DNA of 64,000 nt, from positions 80,536,441-80,600,440 of the forward strand of contig NC_088914.1 in NCBI RefSeq assembly GCF_963576675.1, written 5' to 3'. Positions within the stretch are counted from its first letter, which is position 1. Every line of letters begins with the position of its first letter. Shown one piece after another: positions 24,771-37,350 of this stretch. The position numbers and the translations under genes were made by a program. The DNA comes from Euphorbia lathyris. Its lineage: Eukaryota; Streptophyta; Magnoliopsida; Malpighiales; Euphorbiaceae. The notes under the pieces were generated by a model. That model made no database searches. It worked only from the letters and a program-made list of their open reading frames with translations, and had not been told where the DNA came from.

Positions 24771-26540
24771 GATATACACCTTCGAATAATTTGGTCGGCG
24801 CACAACCTGAAAAGATAGGGATCTTCCCAAAAATAATATTTAATTTCAGCAAAAAACTTCCTCCTCTGATTAGTGGACAGGTTATGAGGCTTAAATGAAC
24901 TTGCTAGGTAATTAGCAATATCGGCAAACCATGGTGCAGGCTGTGTGGTGTATAGATGCTCGTCTGGAAACTTTTCCATAATATCTGGTTGTTCCTGGCT
25001 ACCTTGGTGAGAAATCCTTGACAAATGATCAGCCGCGACATTTTCCGTTCCCTTTTTATCCTTAATTTCGAGATCAAACTCTTGAAGCAGTAATAGCCAT
25101 CGGATTAACCTAGGCTTAACATCCTTTTTTGCGAACAAGTATCGCAACGCGGCGTGGTCTGTGTGCACAACTACTTTGGATAATACCAAGTAGGGTCGAA
25201 ATTTGTCGAAGGCACACACGACTGCAAGAAGCTCCTTCTCTATAGTGGTGTAGTTCTGCTGTGCCTCGTTTAATATCTTGCTTGCATAGTAAATTGGCCG
25301 AAACTTCTTCTCTATCCTTTGTCCAAGAACAGCTCCTACACAAGTATCACTCGCGTCGCACATCATTTCAAACGGTTGCTCCCAGTCAGGTCCTGCCAGT
25401 ATAGGTGAGTTGATCAGTTTGCTCTTTAAGAGTTCAAATGCCTTTAAACAGCTTGCATTGAAAGAGAATTCGGCTTCCTTGTGAAGTAAGGCCGACAAGG
25501 GAAGCACAATCTTTGAAAAATCTTTGATAAACCTGCGATAAAACCCTGCGTGCCCCAGAAAACTTTGCACATCTTTGACATTGGCCGGAACAGCCAGCTT
25601 TTCTATTACTTCCACCTTCGCTTTGTCCACTTCCATCCCTTTTTCTGAAATTTTATGCCCGAGGACAATTCCGCCCGTGACCATGAAGTGGCACTTCTCC
25701 CAATTCAAGACCAAGTGGGTCTCCTTGCATCGCACGAGCACGGCTTCGAGGTTGTTTAGACAGCTATCGAATGAGTTTCCATAAACCGAGAAGTCATCCA
25801 TGAATATTTCTACGGTCCGTTCCACCATGTCATGAAAAATGGACATCATACATCTTTGGAAAGTGGCAGGAGCGTTGCACAGCCCGAACGGCATTCGTCT
25901 GTAAGCATAGGTCACATACGGACATGTGAACGTTGTCTTCTCCTGGTCCTCATAATGAATTGCGATCTGGTTGTATCCTGAATAACCGTCGAGAAAATAA
26001 TAGAAGGCATAGCCAACTAACCGCTCCAACATCTGATCAATGAAGGGTAAGGGGAAATGATCCTTTCTTGTGGCTTCGTTGAGCTTTCTATAATCAACAC
26101 AAACTCTCCACCCTGTTATTGTTCTTGTGGGAACCAACTCGTCTTTCTCATTCAGGACCACAGTTGTCCCCCTCTTCTTTGGTACAACATGAACCGGGCT
26201 AGTCCACACACTGTGAGAAATTGGGTAAATAATGCCGGCATCAAGAAGCTTGATCACCTCTTTCCGCACAACCTCCTTCATGTGGGGATTTAGTCTGCGT
26301 TGCGGCTGGACAGATGGCTTGTGTTCCTTTTCCATTAAGATTCTGTGGACACAGACTGTTGGGCTGATACCTTTTATGTCATCAATTTTCCATGCGATTG
26401 CATCCTTGTTTCTTCGCAAAACTGCCATAAGTTGCGCCGTCTGATCAGGAGTTAACTTTGAGGATATTATGATTGGACTTCCGTTGGGTGGTTCCAGGAA
26501 GGCATACTCGAGGTGTGCAGGAAACGGTTTCAATTCTGGT
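24755..26540 (-). pseudogene. Athila-1 reverse transcriptase and RNase H
   Basis: Long open minus-strand frame. RT blocks include [36 protein letters not shown] and the catalytic FMDD ([13 protein letters not shown]), typical of the Athila lineage. RNase H follows with [27 protein letters not shown] and [12 protein letters not shown], ending in the AADHLSR connection. The frame is open across about 590 codons. Its 5' side is cut at 26540 by the degenerate Tat-like insertion. Confidence 0.92.
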
Positions 26541-26975
26541 TGATAACATTGTGATATTATCCCAAGGATCAAAAGGGATATTCGCCAAGGACCTACCACA
26601 AGAGACCCGCGGGCGAACCTATGAGGCGAATCTCCATGAACCCTCGATTCGCCATTAGAAACGGTTGGGCCACCCCGGCAGTAAAGGCCATTAATGAGCT
26701 ATCAATTAGCTAACCGCCAGCTTAAAGGTAACCAGTAACCGCCATTAATGGGACATTAATGGAGACTTTCTAGTTACTGCAAGTTACAACTTCATGACTA
26801 TATATATAGCCTATACATCAGGCTATCAAGGTACACACATTCACTTACCCTTTGTCAATTCAGTTTGCTCTCTTGTTCTACCTTACTGACTTTGGCATCG
26901 GAGCTTCCCCCCGTCGAACCCAACGACGCCCCCCACAGAGACGGAATCTAATCGAAAATTCTCCACGAGTTATCA
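26541..26975 (+). repeat. LTR of the degenerate Tat-like element
   Basis: It shares start, end and long central stretches (for example GAGCTATCAATTAGCTAACC and CGTCGAACCCAACGACGCC) with the LTRs at 32767-33250 and 42218-42701, with clear divergence and length differences. Confidence 0.85.
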
Positions 26976-28865
26976 ATTGGTGCGGTGAGCGTGGATCTCT
27001 AACAAACAGAAGATCACAAAATCTTAATTGTATAGAGTTTCACAAAGAACAAAACAATGGAGTCAACGGAATAGAAATCACAATCTCAAACTTTGGCTCA
27101 ATCAGTACAACAAATCTATCCAAATATACAGTTCTCCATATATTGGTGGGAAAGAGTTTTCTACATTGAATCTGGAATTTTATGATGAAAAAGATAAGTT
27201 TCCTCCCCTTTCTTATTCCATTTTTAATTAAAGAAAATTGAGATCCCTCACTCTTATAAAGTGCTATGAATATCATTACATGTTATTATGATAAATCTAA
27301 TAAACTGTGAAAGATGAAGTCATAGACACAAATCTTTCATTAAATCTTGCATGCTTACTATGCCCTCATATTTTTATGCATGACAAGTGTAATATGATAT
27401 TATCATTGAATTAGTACAAACGCATGTATAAGACCCGTAATCTTGGGATTTACAAAAAAAATTCATCCATTCAATGTGATTTTGTCATTTGATATTAAAA
27501 TATCATAAAAGGGCTCATGTAATTACAAATGATTTAGATCTGGTCGGTCTTTTGGATGAACATGCATATAACTATTAGAAGAAATTACAAAAAAAATCAT
27601 ATTTGGTTTTTCCTTGTACAATTCACCATCTATATATGGCTTTTCTCCTATATAGTACTTTTAATATCAAAAATTCATATTTTTGAATATTGTTTTGTCA
27701 AACAGTTATTTCATTCCCTTTTTTACAAGGATGTGTCTATTCATATAAAAAAACTGTTTATTTGACATTGTTAGAATTTCTGTTACCAACACAAGAGACT
27801 TGAAAATATTGAGTCTATTTGTAATTATCCTGTAATTGTCCCTAACTATTAAGGCCATTATGGGCTGATGAATTACCAAATTGGATAAACAAAACTTTCA
27901 TGTCCTGAGCTAACTACAAAATAGTGTAAGTGTCGGTTTCGGATCAGAACATTAATTTATGCAAAATTCTTAGGATATACATGAGAATTCCTTAAAGATT
28001 GGAGGATTGTATGTGAAGGTAGGTGAGAGTGGATTTTGAGTAATTTTCCTTACACTCCAAATTGGAGGAGAATCATGGTACATGTATTTTTCTTCCAAAA
28101 TTACCCTTTCTCTTTTATTTTATTCGTACAAATGAAATGATATAAGAGTAATTTTATATATAACTATATTATTAAATCATCACTTACCTTTCTTTAATTA
28201 CACCTCATTCAAATGAGGCTTTAATGATCTCTGAATGCCATTAATATATGGATGCACAATATTAATTGCAAGTAAATAGCAACTATGTAAGATATCTTAC
28301 CCAATATAGAATGTCATAACTTTTATGACGTTTAAAATAAATATGCTATCTTGGATATTAATGCGCATTGAAATACAAAAGGACATTATTCTTAAACCAT
28401 TCTCATTATGGTTATTTATTAAGAATTCATTATGATATTCATGTGCAGTAGCAATTTTTATGGTTATGACCGTTATACGTGATATTATTATTAAAACAAG
28501 CACGATTAAAATTCTATTATGAATTTGTTTGACATATAATATTTACTCGGTTTTATCCTTTGACTAAGTTCATTCTAGAGTCAGGGACCAACGTGAAGGA
28601 ATTATTAAGTTGATTCCAAGATGAACTAAAAATTCCATAAAGAGAATTGCATCATACATGATATTTGCCAACAAGGCAAATGCAAACATTCTTTTGCTAT
28701 GAAGTATGTTCCATGGATCAAGCCATTGATCCCCAAGGTAAGTGAATATAGTTTTTATGACTTACCACAATCCTTTAATAATGGACAGAGTATGCCCCAC
28801 TTCTGGAGTTCTTTCAGCGCTAACCCACAGGTACAAGGGAGTTGCTAATACTACAACTAGTGCAA
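26976..28865 (+). other. AT-rich internal DNA of the degenerate Tat-like element
   Basis: Apart from the primer-site region at its start, about 1.9 kb of AT-rich DNA without recognisable coding domains. The gag expected after the leader is missing. A foreign insertion here is possible; no terminal repeats were found. Confidence 0.4.
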
Positions 28866-28869
28866 ACAC

Positions 28870-29396
28870 TGATGTGAAAAATAAAGCTCAATCCAAAGAA
28901 GTGTATATGCAGAGCCACTTCAGAAAAATTCCTTGACTATGTCATTGGCCAAAAAGGAGTTAGAGCAAATCCAGATAAAATAAAAGCCATGCGAGGAAAA
29001 AGGTGAAAAGAGCGCCTAAATAAAAGCCATGCGAGGAAAAAGGTGAAACGAGCGCCTAAATGAAAGCCCCACTATGGGTGAGAAAGATCCAGAGGTTGAA
29101 CGGGCGGATCATCGTACTAGAAAGATTGTCAACAAGCATATCAAGGTATAAAATAATTCCTAGCAGAACCACCCTTGATGAGCAGACCAATCTGAAGGGG
29201 AGACCTGCATTTGTATCAATCTGTCATGGATAAAGCTATGTGCACCGTGGTTATTCAAGAAGAAGAAGGTCAGCAGTTCTCCATCTATTATGTTAGCAAA
29301 ATGTTGAAGGATGCAGAGACAAGATATCAGAAGCTAGATAAAATGGCTCCCACGGTTGTGACATCCATCCGCGTTAAACCATATCTCCAAGCATAA
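28870..29396 (+). pseudogene. Tat-like RT/RNase H fragment
   Basis: Broken translation matches the young Tat element. The RT piece KKC.C...FLDYVIGQKGVRANPDK parallels KCTFGTTYGKFLGFMISEKG. The RNase H piece MDKAMCTVVIQEEEGQQFS and IYYVSKMLKDAETRYQKLDK parallels 36970-37090. Stops, frameshifts and a 40-bp duplication disrupt it. Confidence 0.78.
28981..29060 (+). repeat. 40-bp tandem duplication
   Basis: Two adjacent 40-bp units (28981-29020 and 29021-29060) beginning TAAAAGCCATGCGAGG differ at one base. They lie within the RT fragment. Confidence 0.93.
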
Positions 29397-29399
29397 CCT

Positions 29400-30690
29400 C
29401 AACATGATCGAGATCAAGATCAAGAACCGGCTTCACCATCATGATTCAACATTGAACACACGAATGATGAGATTGAAAGGCGAGTGCATACCGCTCTATA
29501 TAGACAAGAGAACAATGCAGAAAGGTACGCCATCAAGTTAACATGAATTCGCCATTCACAGCACGGATCCTGGGGTACGAAGCGGACAGAATGTTTAAAG
29601 CTTCCAACTTGCCACAATATAAAAGAAAAGATTCAATATAAGCGGGACATTACATATCCCGAACCCAAAGGAGGGGAGCATGTAACCGTTGGAAGAAACG
29701 CCAAAGCGTACTACAGGTTGGCCACCACATTGGTTGGCCACCACACTGAAGCTTGCTGGGAGCTGGCAAACTAGATAGCTTTGTCCAGAATAACAAATAA
29801 CAAGATGACAAGTAGAAGATAGATCCCAAAAAGAAATTAAAAAGTGTCATTAATGTCATAGCAGATAGACCAGTGTATCAGCCACCCGTGGAAAAAGCAA
29901 AAATATCCGCTCTGGATAAAACATCCCTCAATTGCCCCTTTTGCAGAAACAGGTCCAGTAATCTCTCCACATACAGATGCGTTGACAATTGAAAGATGGG
30001 AGATGAAATGAAGCGAGTAATGGTAGACACGGGCAGTTCTTGCAATGTCATCACCATAGGTGCATTCGCCAAACTAAAGGTCAATCCGATCCAAATAGAA
30101 ACAACCATTGTTGACATCATGGGAGTGACAGGTCACACTATCCGGACCAAGGACCAAGTAACTTTGGAATGCAAGCTGGCGGATGATGATCAAGCGTGGA
30201 TTAGTGATCTGGAGTTCTCTATTATGAATGGACAATCAGCTTATAACATCATTCTTGGGCGGCCGTTCATCTCAGAGGTTGCAGCCCTAATTTCCATCCG
30301 CCATATGGCAATGTACATTCCCACCAGCAAAGGAGGAATAATGATTAGCGGGAACCAAAAGGCGATTCAAGAGACCTAATCGGCGTCGCTATCGATCTGC
30401 CCACAATTCAAAGATGACGAAGGTGAGGAAGATGAACTTGTCACTATAGCTTTGGGCGACACATAAACGCTCCTTATTGCTGATGGAAAGCGGGTGCGGA
30501 TCGCCAAAGGATTAAAACCTGAGATCAAGGAGGATGTTACGAAAGTTCTTATTGAGTCTGAAAGCCTATTTGCATAGGAGAATGAGATCCCCACAGGAGT
30601 AAGCCCAGATGTGATTACTCATAAGTTAAACATCATTGAGGATGCGGTTCTAGTTGCTCAGAAAAGATAGAACCATAGGTCTAAAAATCA
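29400..30690 (+). pseudogene. Tat-like gag end, protease and RT start fragment
   Basis: From 29996 the frame reads EMKRVMVDTGSSCNVITIGA (aspartic protease DTGSS) and AYNIILGRPFISEVAALISI, parallel to 35410-35710 of the young Tat element. It continues to DVITHKLNIIEDAVLVAQK, the RT start, then breaks off near 30690. The gag/zinc region before 29990 is heavily mutated. Confidence 0.85.
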
Positions 30691-30799
30691 GTATTTTTAC
30701 GTATTCTTATATGTGCATTAAACTATTATAGTATCCTACATTTTATAATTTATTCTTTCTCGCCATACTTCTTATATTCATTTGCCTAGCTTTTAGTGC

Positions 30800-32761
30800 T
30801 GATATACGTCCAGTGGCTGGCGAATGAAAAGTTCCACAGGCACAGTTGGTATCTCCGGTGGTTCTTGATGAGTGGGAACAGTAGGATCGAAAGGAGGTGT
30901 CGGTAGATTGGATTCAATGGAACAGCATGTTCCTTCACATACGTTCACCTCTTCTCCCAATAGAGTCTCCAGAGTGTCCTGTTCCTATAAACTAGACACA
31001 CTTTGAAAATCATCCAAGAAACAGCATGTGTCATCATTATTATTTGCACGTCTCATTGCCTCGTTCATTTTGAAGATGACTTCTTCCCCATTAATCCTTA
31101 AAAATAATTGTCCCTCTCCTACGTCTATCAATGCTTTACCCGTGGCTAAAAATGGTCTACCTAGGATAATAGGAACATGCAAGTCTTCATCAATATCCAT
31201 TATAATGAAATCAACGGGCAATATGAATTTTCCTACTTTGACTAGCACATCTTCCACTACTCCCCTAGGATAGCATACTGAACGATCGGCCAACTGAATG
31301 GACATGCGAGTAGGTTGGGGTTCTCCTAATCCAAGTTTTGCATATACAGAATACGGCATGAGGTTTATGCTAGCTCCTAGATCACAAAGTGCATTTTCAA
31401 TATTTAGCTTTCCAATCGAACAAGGAATAGAAAAACTCTCTGGATCTTTGAGCTTTTTAGGTAGTTGCTGCTTGTTTTGGAGTATTGACAAACAATCTCT
31501 GTTGAGTTGGATCATCGAGATGTTCTCCAGCTTCTTTTTGTTAGACATGATATCCTTGAGGAACTTTGCGTATGTCGGCATCTGTGCCAGTGCTTCTACG
31601 AAAGGAATGTTGATGTGTAACTTCCTTAAGGTGTCTAACACTTTAGAATTCTGTTCTTCCAGCTTTTTGTTGATCAGACGCGTTGGATATGGCACAGGTG
31701 GAACATACGGCGGTGGTGGCTTATACATTCTTTCGCTTTCCCCTTTATCTGGCTTACTGGTACAGGTTGTCTTCCTGGTTTCCTCCTCACTGAGAACAGC
31801 TTGTTCCTTCTCCCTTTCAGCTTCCTTGGACGTTCCTGTGCATTCAACATTTTCATCAGTCAAAATAATGGGTTGAGTTTGCTTACCTGATCTCAGGGTG
31901 ATTGCCATGACATCGCCCTTTGGATTTGGCTCTGTGTTGCTCGGCATTATTCCCTTTCCTTTTGACGTAGATGCAGCTAACTGGTGAACCTGTGTTTCCA
32001 GATTTTTTTATTGATGCTTGTGTTTGTTTCTTGAACTGCATCATCATTGTCTTCATATCTGGCTCTACATCTTCCTTTGGTAGCACATGTTGCTTGTAAT
32101 GCTGCTGAGGTTGCCTTTGGTAGTGTCCTCCTTGCTGTTGTTGATATCTCGGTTGTTCCTGCTGGTTTGGTTGGCCTGTCCATCCAAAATTCGGATGGTT
32201 TCTTGTGGCAGGATTATACGTGTTAGAATACGGGTTTGGTGGATTCCTCTGATTATACCCTGCGTAATCACATTCTGCCTGTGCGCCTTTTCCCTGCTTA
32301 ACTCCAGGACAGTTGATGCTAAAATGAAGGCCTCCACAAAAATCACAAATGTCATTGAATGGTGGTTCGTTGTGAATTGAGGACACATTTATCTTGCCCA
32401 GCTGATGAGCAAGCTGTTCTACCTGGCTTGTCAATTTTGACACAACGTCTTCATTTCCCGTCTTTTTTCCTTCACTCCTGGCGGAGTGCTAGTTGTAACT
32501 TGTGCTTACTACCTTTTCAATAAGGTCATACAAAGCCTGTGGCTCAAGATCTTCTGGGTTACCGTTTGCAATGGATTCAATCTGGATTTTGTAGATGTTG
32601 GTCACACCATTATAGAAGTTCTGCACTTGCATCCACATAGGGATACCATGATTTGGTACCCTTCTCAACAGCTCTTTGTATCTTTCCCAGGCTTCTGCCA
32701 GCGACTCATCCTCTTCTTGTACAAACCGAGACACTTCATTTCTCAGTTTTATGGCTTGTCG
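30800..32761 (-). pseudogene. Athila-1 gag C-terminal part and protease
   Basis: Read downward. The gag part SRFVQEEDESLAEAWERYK lies near 32734, and a CCHC knuckle CDFCGGLHFSINC lies near 32330. The protease has LCDLGASINLMPYSVYAKLG and PIILGRPFLATGKALIDV (31947-30985). Defects: a stop at 32487-32489, a frameshift near 31970 and a stop at 30985; the tail continues to about 30800. The part before 32761 continues in frame with 43280-42702 once the Tat element is removed. Confidence 0.87.
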
Positions 32762-32766
32762 AGGTG
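32762..32766 (+). repeat. TSD of the young Tat element (left copy)
   Basis: AGGTG precedes the 5' LTR and recurs at 42702-42706 after the 3' LTR. Confidence 0.95.
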
Positions 32767-33250
32767 TGATAACATTGAGATATTATCCCAAGGACCGAAA
32801 GGGATATTCACCTGGAGAAACGCCGTGTACAGATCCCCAAAGAAGATCCGGCGGGCGGATCTCCTTGATCCAGTTTGAAGGGATCCGCTGGCGAACCTAG
32901 GAGGCGAATCTCCTCATTCACCTGATTCGTCTCTGTAACGGCTGAACGCCGACTCGGCCATAAAGACCATTAATGAGCTATCAATTAGCTAACCGCCAGG
33001 TTAAAGATAACCTGTAACCGCCATTAATGGAGCATTAATGGAGACTTTCTAGTTGCTGAAGGTTACGACTTCCTAGCTATATATAGCCTACATCCCTAGG
33101 CTATCAATGTACACATTCTCACATCCTTTGTCAATTCAGTTTGTTCCCTTGATTCACCTTACTGACTTTGGCATCGGAGCTTCCCCCCGTCGAACCCAAC
33201 GACGCCCCCACAGGGACGGAAGTTGATCAGAATTTCTCTGCTTGTTATCA
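32767..33250 (+). repeat. Tat 5' LTR
   Basis: It starts TGATAACATTGAG and ends CTTGTTATCA, followed by ATTGGTGCGGTGAAGG, the presumed primer site (tRNA not assigned). Five substitutions and no length change against the 3' LTR. Confidence 0.95.
33079..33086 (+). promoter_or_regulatory. Possible TATA box in the Tat 5' LTR
   Basis: TATATATAG about 170 bp before the LTR end, also present in the 3' LTR near 42530. Plausible LTR promoter; start site not determined. Confidence 0.5.
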
Positions 33251-33313
33251 ATTGGTGCGGTGAAGGTGGAATCCTTAATCAAACAAAGGGTTTTTCGTTC
33301 ACATTAAGAAACT

Positions 33314-35999
33314 ATGACAACTGGAGATCAGAATCCCTCTTCAGGGATTGAAACACCATTAGTTACACCGTCTAGTGCTGGCCGCACAGATTCAACTGCT
33401 CCTGCAACGCACGTCGAAAGTAGTATGAACCCTGATGCTTTCATCAACATGTGTGCACAAGCAATCGGAGAGCGGTTTGGACCCGAGACAGGGAATCGCC
33501 TGCGGTCGTTTATGACCCTCCCTCCGCATTGGAGCATGGCGTCCACATCGGCTGTATCATCTTGGCCCTTGTTAAACTTTGGACCGGGCGTCCAGAGTTC
33601 TTCATTTCTCCAAGCTCACAACACGGATTCTATGGTAACTACCACGGCAGCAGGTGGAGAACGTCAAATCAATCGGGAGTTATTCCCTAATGGCGCAGAA
33701 GGAAGTCAAAGGAATGATTCAACCCTTCCGGACGGATCTACGGGTCCTGGATTAAATCTAGGTGGGTCCAAAATCCCGAGGCGCCCACGGACAAATCTCT
33801 CCCTTGGCGGATCCGAAGGGCGAACACACAAAAAACATAGAAAGGAGAAAGGTAGGCGGTCTAAATCACCTTCGCCTCGACGACCGAAATCCTCCCATCG
33901 TGGCCGATCGCCCCCATCTACTGGTCGTAGACGGAGTAAAAGGCCAAGGGAGACACCCCATTTGAGTGGACCACCGCCGCAGCCGCCCCTAGGAACTGTT
34001 GGTCACATCCCGTCGGGAAGCCATGGAGGGGGTAGTGGGCAAGCTCCCCCGGGTGGGGGGCGGAGGAGGTAGTAGCGGAGGAGGAGGCGGACGCGGAAGC
34101 GGAGGAGGGCGTTCGCCATCAGATCCGTCATCTGGGTCAAGCTCTTCTTCCTCTCCAAGCAGATCTCCACGAAGGGGTCGCCCAAGGGCGGATCCGGAGA
34201 ATTTTGATGATAGAGTTAGAGCTCTGGTACTCCGTATGAATGAGGAAAATGCCAGGCATAATCCGTTCGCCAATAGAGATTCGCCTTTCGCAACTTGGAT
34301 TGAGGCGGAGGAAACAGATAGAGTTTTTAAAATACCTAATCTCGCTATATATACAGGTGTTGACAATCCGAAAGCTCACGTCAGAAAATACCGAATACTG
34401 CTTAAACTCAATCGTGCCACCGAGCCGGTGCTCTGCAAAATGTTTGTCACCACGCTAGGGGGTCCAGCCTATGGGTGGTTTCAGTTTCTACCTCCGGGCT
34501 CGATAAACAGTTTTGATCAATTGAGCAGGGAATTTTGCGCTAAATTCGCCGGCTGTATTCCTCCAGTGGTTAAATCAGGGAAGCTTTTTGAGTTAAAGCA
34601 GAAGGCGAACGAATCCCTTCGGGAGTACGTGGACACTTTTAACCAATTGTGCATACAAATCGTTGATGTGGATATCTCCGTAGCAGTGGAATGTTTTGTG
34701 AGAAACACCACTTGTAAGAGCTTGCAAGAAGATCTAATTCGAAAGAAACCCACCAGCATGGCAGAATTGATGGAGCGTTGTAAAGACTTTATCGAGGTGG
34801 ATGACATTCGCCGAGGATCACTGTCATCGCCTAAAAGGGACAAGGGCGAATCTCGCCATCGAGATAGAGACAAAGACAAGCATCAGGATTCTTCCTCTAG
34901 AAGCAGGCAAAGAGGTTTTAAGAACAAATCAACGTTTGTCACCTCTTTCACACCTCTCAACGCTTCTAAAAGTGAAGTCCTTATGTGGATCGAGAACAGT
35001 CAACACAAACGGAGCATTTCATACCCCGAACCAAAAGGGGGGGAGTACACCAATACTGGTAAAAATCCTAAAAATTATTGTAAATATCACAGGAAAAATG
35101 GCCATGACACCGATGCATGTTGGGAGTTAGCTCGGGAAATCGAGCGTCTCATTGAGAGAGGCAAATTGGATCGGTTCATCCAAAGTGATGGCAAGAAAGG
35201 AGATGGCGATAGATCCAAAGAGGACCCAAAGAAGAAGGGAAAGGGTACCATTAATGTCATAGCAGGCGGACCTGGATACCAACCAATGCTAAAAAAGGCA
35301 AAGACCACCGCTCTTGACAGAACATCGTTAAATCGCCCCTTTGCCGATGTAGGTCCTGAAATCTCTCTCCATGCGGATGCATTGGTCGTCACTATGGTGG
35401 TGAAAGGCTGGGAGATGAAAAGAGTGATGATTGATACTGGAAGTTCGTGCAATGTCATCACCAGAGGAGCTTTCGCTAAACTCATGATTGATCCAGTCCA
35501 AGTAGAGCCAACTGTGGTTGATATCCTAGGAGTGACGGGACACACTATCCAAACAAAAGGCCAAGTCACTCTGGATTGTGAGCTTACAGACGATGATCAG
35601 GTCTGGAAAGGTGATCTGGAATTTTCTGTCTTGGATGGTCAGTTAGCTTACAATATCATCCTCGGACGGCCCTTTATCTCTGAAGTAGCAGCCCTTATCT
35701 CCATACGCCACTTAACGCTTTACATCCCCACGGCCAAGGGAGGTGTAATGATTAGAGGTAGCCAAAAGGTGGCCCAAGAGACATATTCGGCATCACTAAT
35801 GATTCGCCCCCAATCTAAAGAGGAGGATGAAGAGGAGCTCGTCACAATGGCCTTGGGCGAGACAGAAATGTACCTTATGGCGGATGAAAAGCAGGTGCGA
35901 ATGGCTAAAGGGCTCAAGGGCGAAATTAAAGACGCAATCACCAAGGTACTCCGTGAAGTGGAGGATGTCTTCGTATGGAAGGATGAGATTCTCCCCTGA
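33314..35999 (+). pseudogene. Tat gag and aspartic protease
   Basis: The ATG at 33314 opens a frame with a Ser/Pro/Arg-rich low-complexity region. A frameshift in a G-rich run near 34050-34070 moves it to the frame open until 35999. The gag core (Retrotrans_gag type) runs about 34200-34810 (AYGWFQFLPPGSINSFDQLS, KQKANESLREYVDTFNQLC). A zinc-like YCKYHRKNGHDTDACWEL follows near 35080, then the protease MKRVMIDTGSSCNVITRGA with ILGRPFISEVAALISI. A single TGA at 35997-35999 separates this from RT in the same frame and is probably a mutated GGA. Confidence 0.92.
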
Positions 36000-37350
36000 A
36001 TTAGTCCAGACGTGATCACTCACAAGCTCAACATTGATAAAAATGCAGTTCCTGTAGCTCAGAAGCGGAGAAACCATGGCCTCGAAAGGCAGAAGGTGAT
36101 AGAAGAAGAGATCACCAAGCTCCAACGGGCGGACGCCATTGAGGAGGTACTTTATACTCAATGGCTGGCGAACGTCGTTCTGGTAAAGAAGGCGGGCGGA
36201 TCTTACGGCATGTGTATTGACTTTACGGATCTCAATAAAGCTTGTCCCAAAGACAACTATCCTCTGCCATGTATTGACATGCTCGTGGACGGAACCACCG
36301 GTCACGCCATGTACTCCTTTACGGATGTGAAGTCAAGTTATCATCAGATCCCTATGGAGCCCTCAGATAGAATCAAGACCTTGTTCGTAACACATCAGGC
36401 CACTTATTGCTTCAAAGTCATGCCCTTTGGGCTTAAGAATGCGGGTGCCACTTATCAGAGGATGATGAACAAGATATTCGCAGATAGTAAAGGTGATAAC
36501 TATTCTGTCTATGTGGATGACATGATCATTAAAAGCACAACCGTGGAAAAGCATGCAGATGATGTAAAGGAGGTACTGGACGTACTCCGACGCCACAATA
36601 TTAAGCTGAACCCGGAGAAGTGTACTTTTGGTACGACGTATGGAAAATTCTTAGGGTTCATGATCAGCGAAAAAGGAGTTAGCCCAAATCCTGACAAGGT
36701 TAAGGTTGTCCTAGAAATGCAAGCACCACGGAACATCAGAGAAGTGCAACGCCTTAATGGGCGGATCATAGCCTTGGGCAGGTTTATCTCCTGTTCAGTG
36801 CGCAGATGTCAGCCCTTTTACGAGGTTATCAAGAAACAAAAGGCGTTCGAATGGAACGAGGATTGTGAAAAGGCCTTTGAGGGGATCAAATGGTTTCTCA
36901 CGGAACCGCCCATGATGAGTCGGCCGGTGAAAGGAGAGGACCTCTACATGTACGTATCGGTTACGGATAAAGCCGTGTGCACAGTCATGATACGAGAGGA
37001 GGATGGCCAGCAGTTTCCGATTTATTATGTGAGCAAGGTTCTGAAAGATGCCGAAAGCAGATATTCTAAGCTTGATAAAATGGCGCTGGCTGTTGTCACC
37101 ACAGCAATCCGCCTTAGGCCATATTTTCAGGCTCATACTGTGGTGGTTCGAACGAATATACCGATGAGAAAAGTGTTACAAAAGCCGGACACTTCTGGAA
37201 GGTTGATGGAATGGGCAATCCGCCTTGGTGAATTCGATGTGAGATATGAAAGCAGGTCAGCTTTGAAGAGTCAGGTCTTGGCAGACTTTGTGAATGAATT
37301 CACTGAAGAGGGGATAGATCATCCCAAGCCTCCAATGGAAGAGTGGAACA
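36000..37350 (+). pseudogene. Tat reverse transcriptase and RNase H
   Basis: It continues in the gag-protease frame after one stop. RT blocks: MCIDFTDLNKACPKDNYPLP, MPFGLKNAGATYQRMMNKIF and the catalytic YVDD (SVYVDDMIIKS). RNase H follows with YVSVTDKAVCTVMIREED and YYVSKVLKDAESRYSKLDKM. A frameshift near 37345 separates it from the second RNase H. Confidence 0.93.

Larger units (their letters stand above)
26541..30800 (+). mobile_element. Degenerate Tat-like gypsy element inside Athila-1
   Basis: A full LTR related to the young Tat LTR starts at 26541 (TGATAACATTGTG) and ends TTATCA at 26975, followed by the same primer-site sequence (ATTGGTGCGGTGA). No 3' LTR is seen. Internal coding pieces are out of order: RT/RNase H (28870-29396) before gag end/protease/RT start (29400-30690). 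It looks like a heavily rearranged, old Tat copy; the right border with Athila-1 is approximate. Confidence 0.75.
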
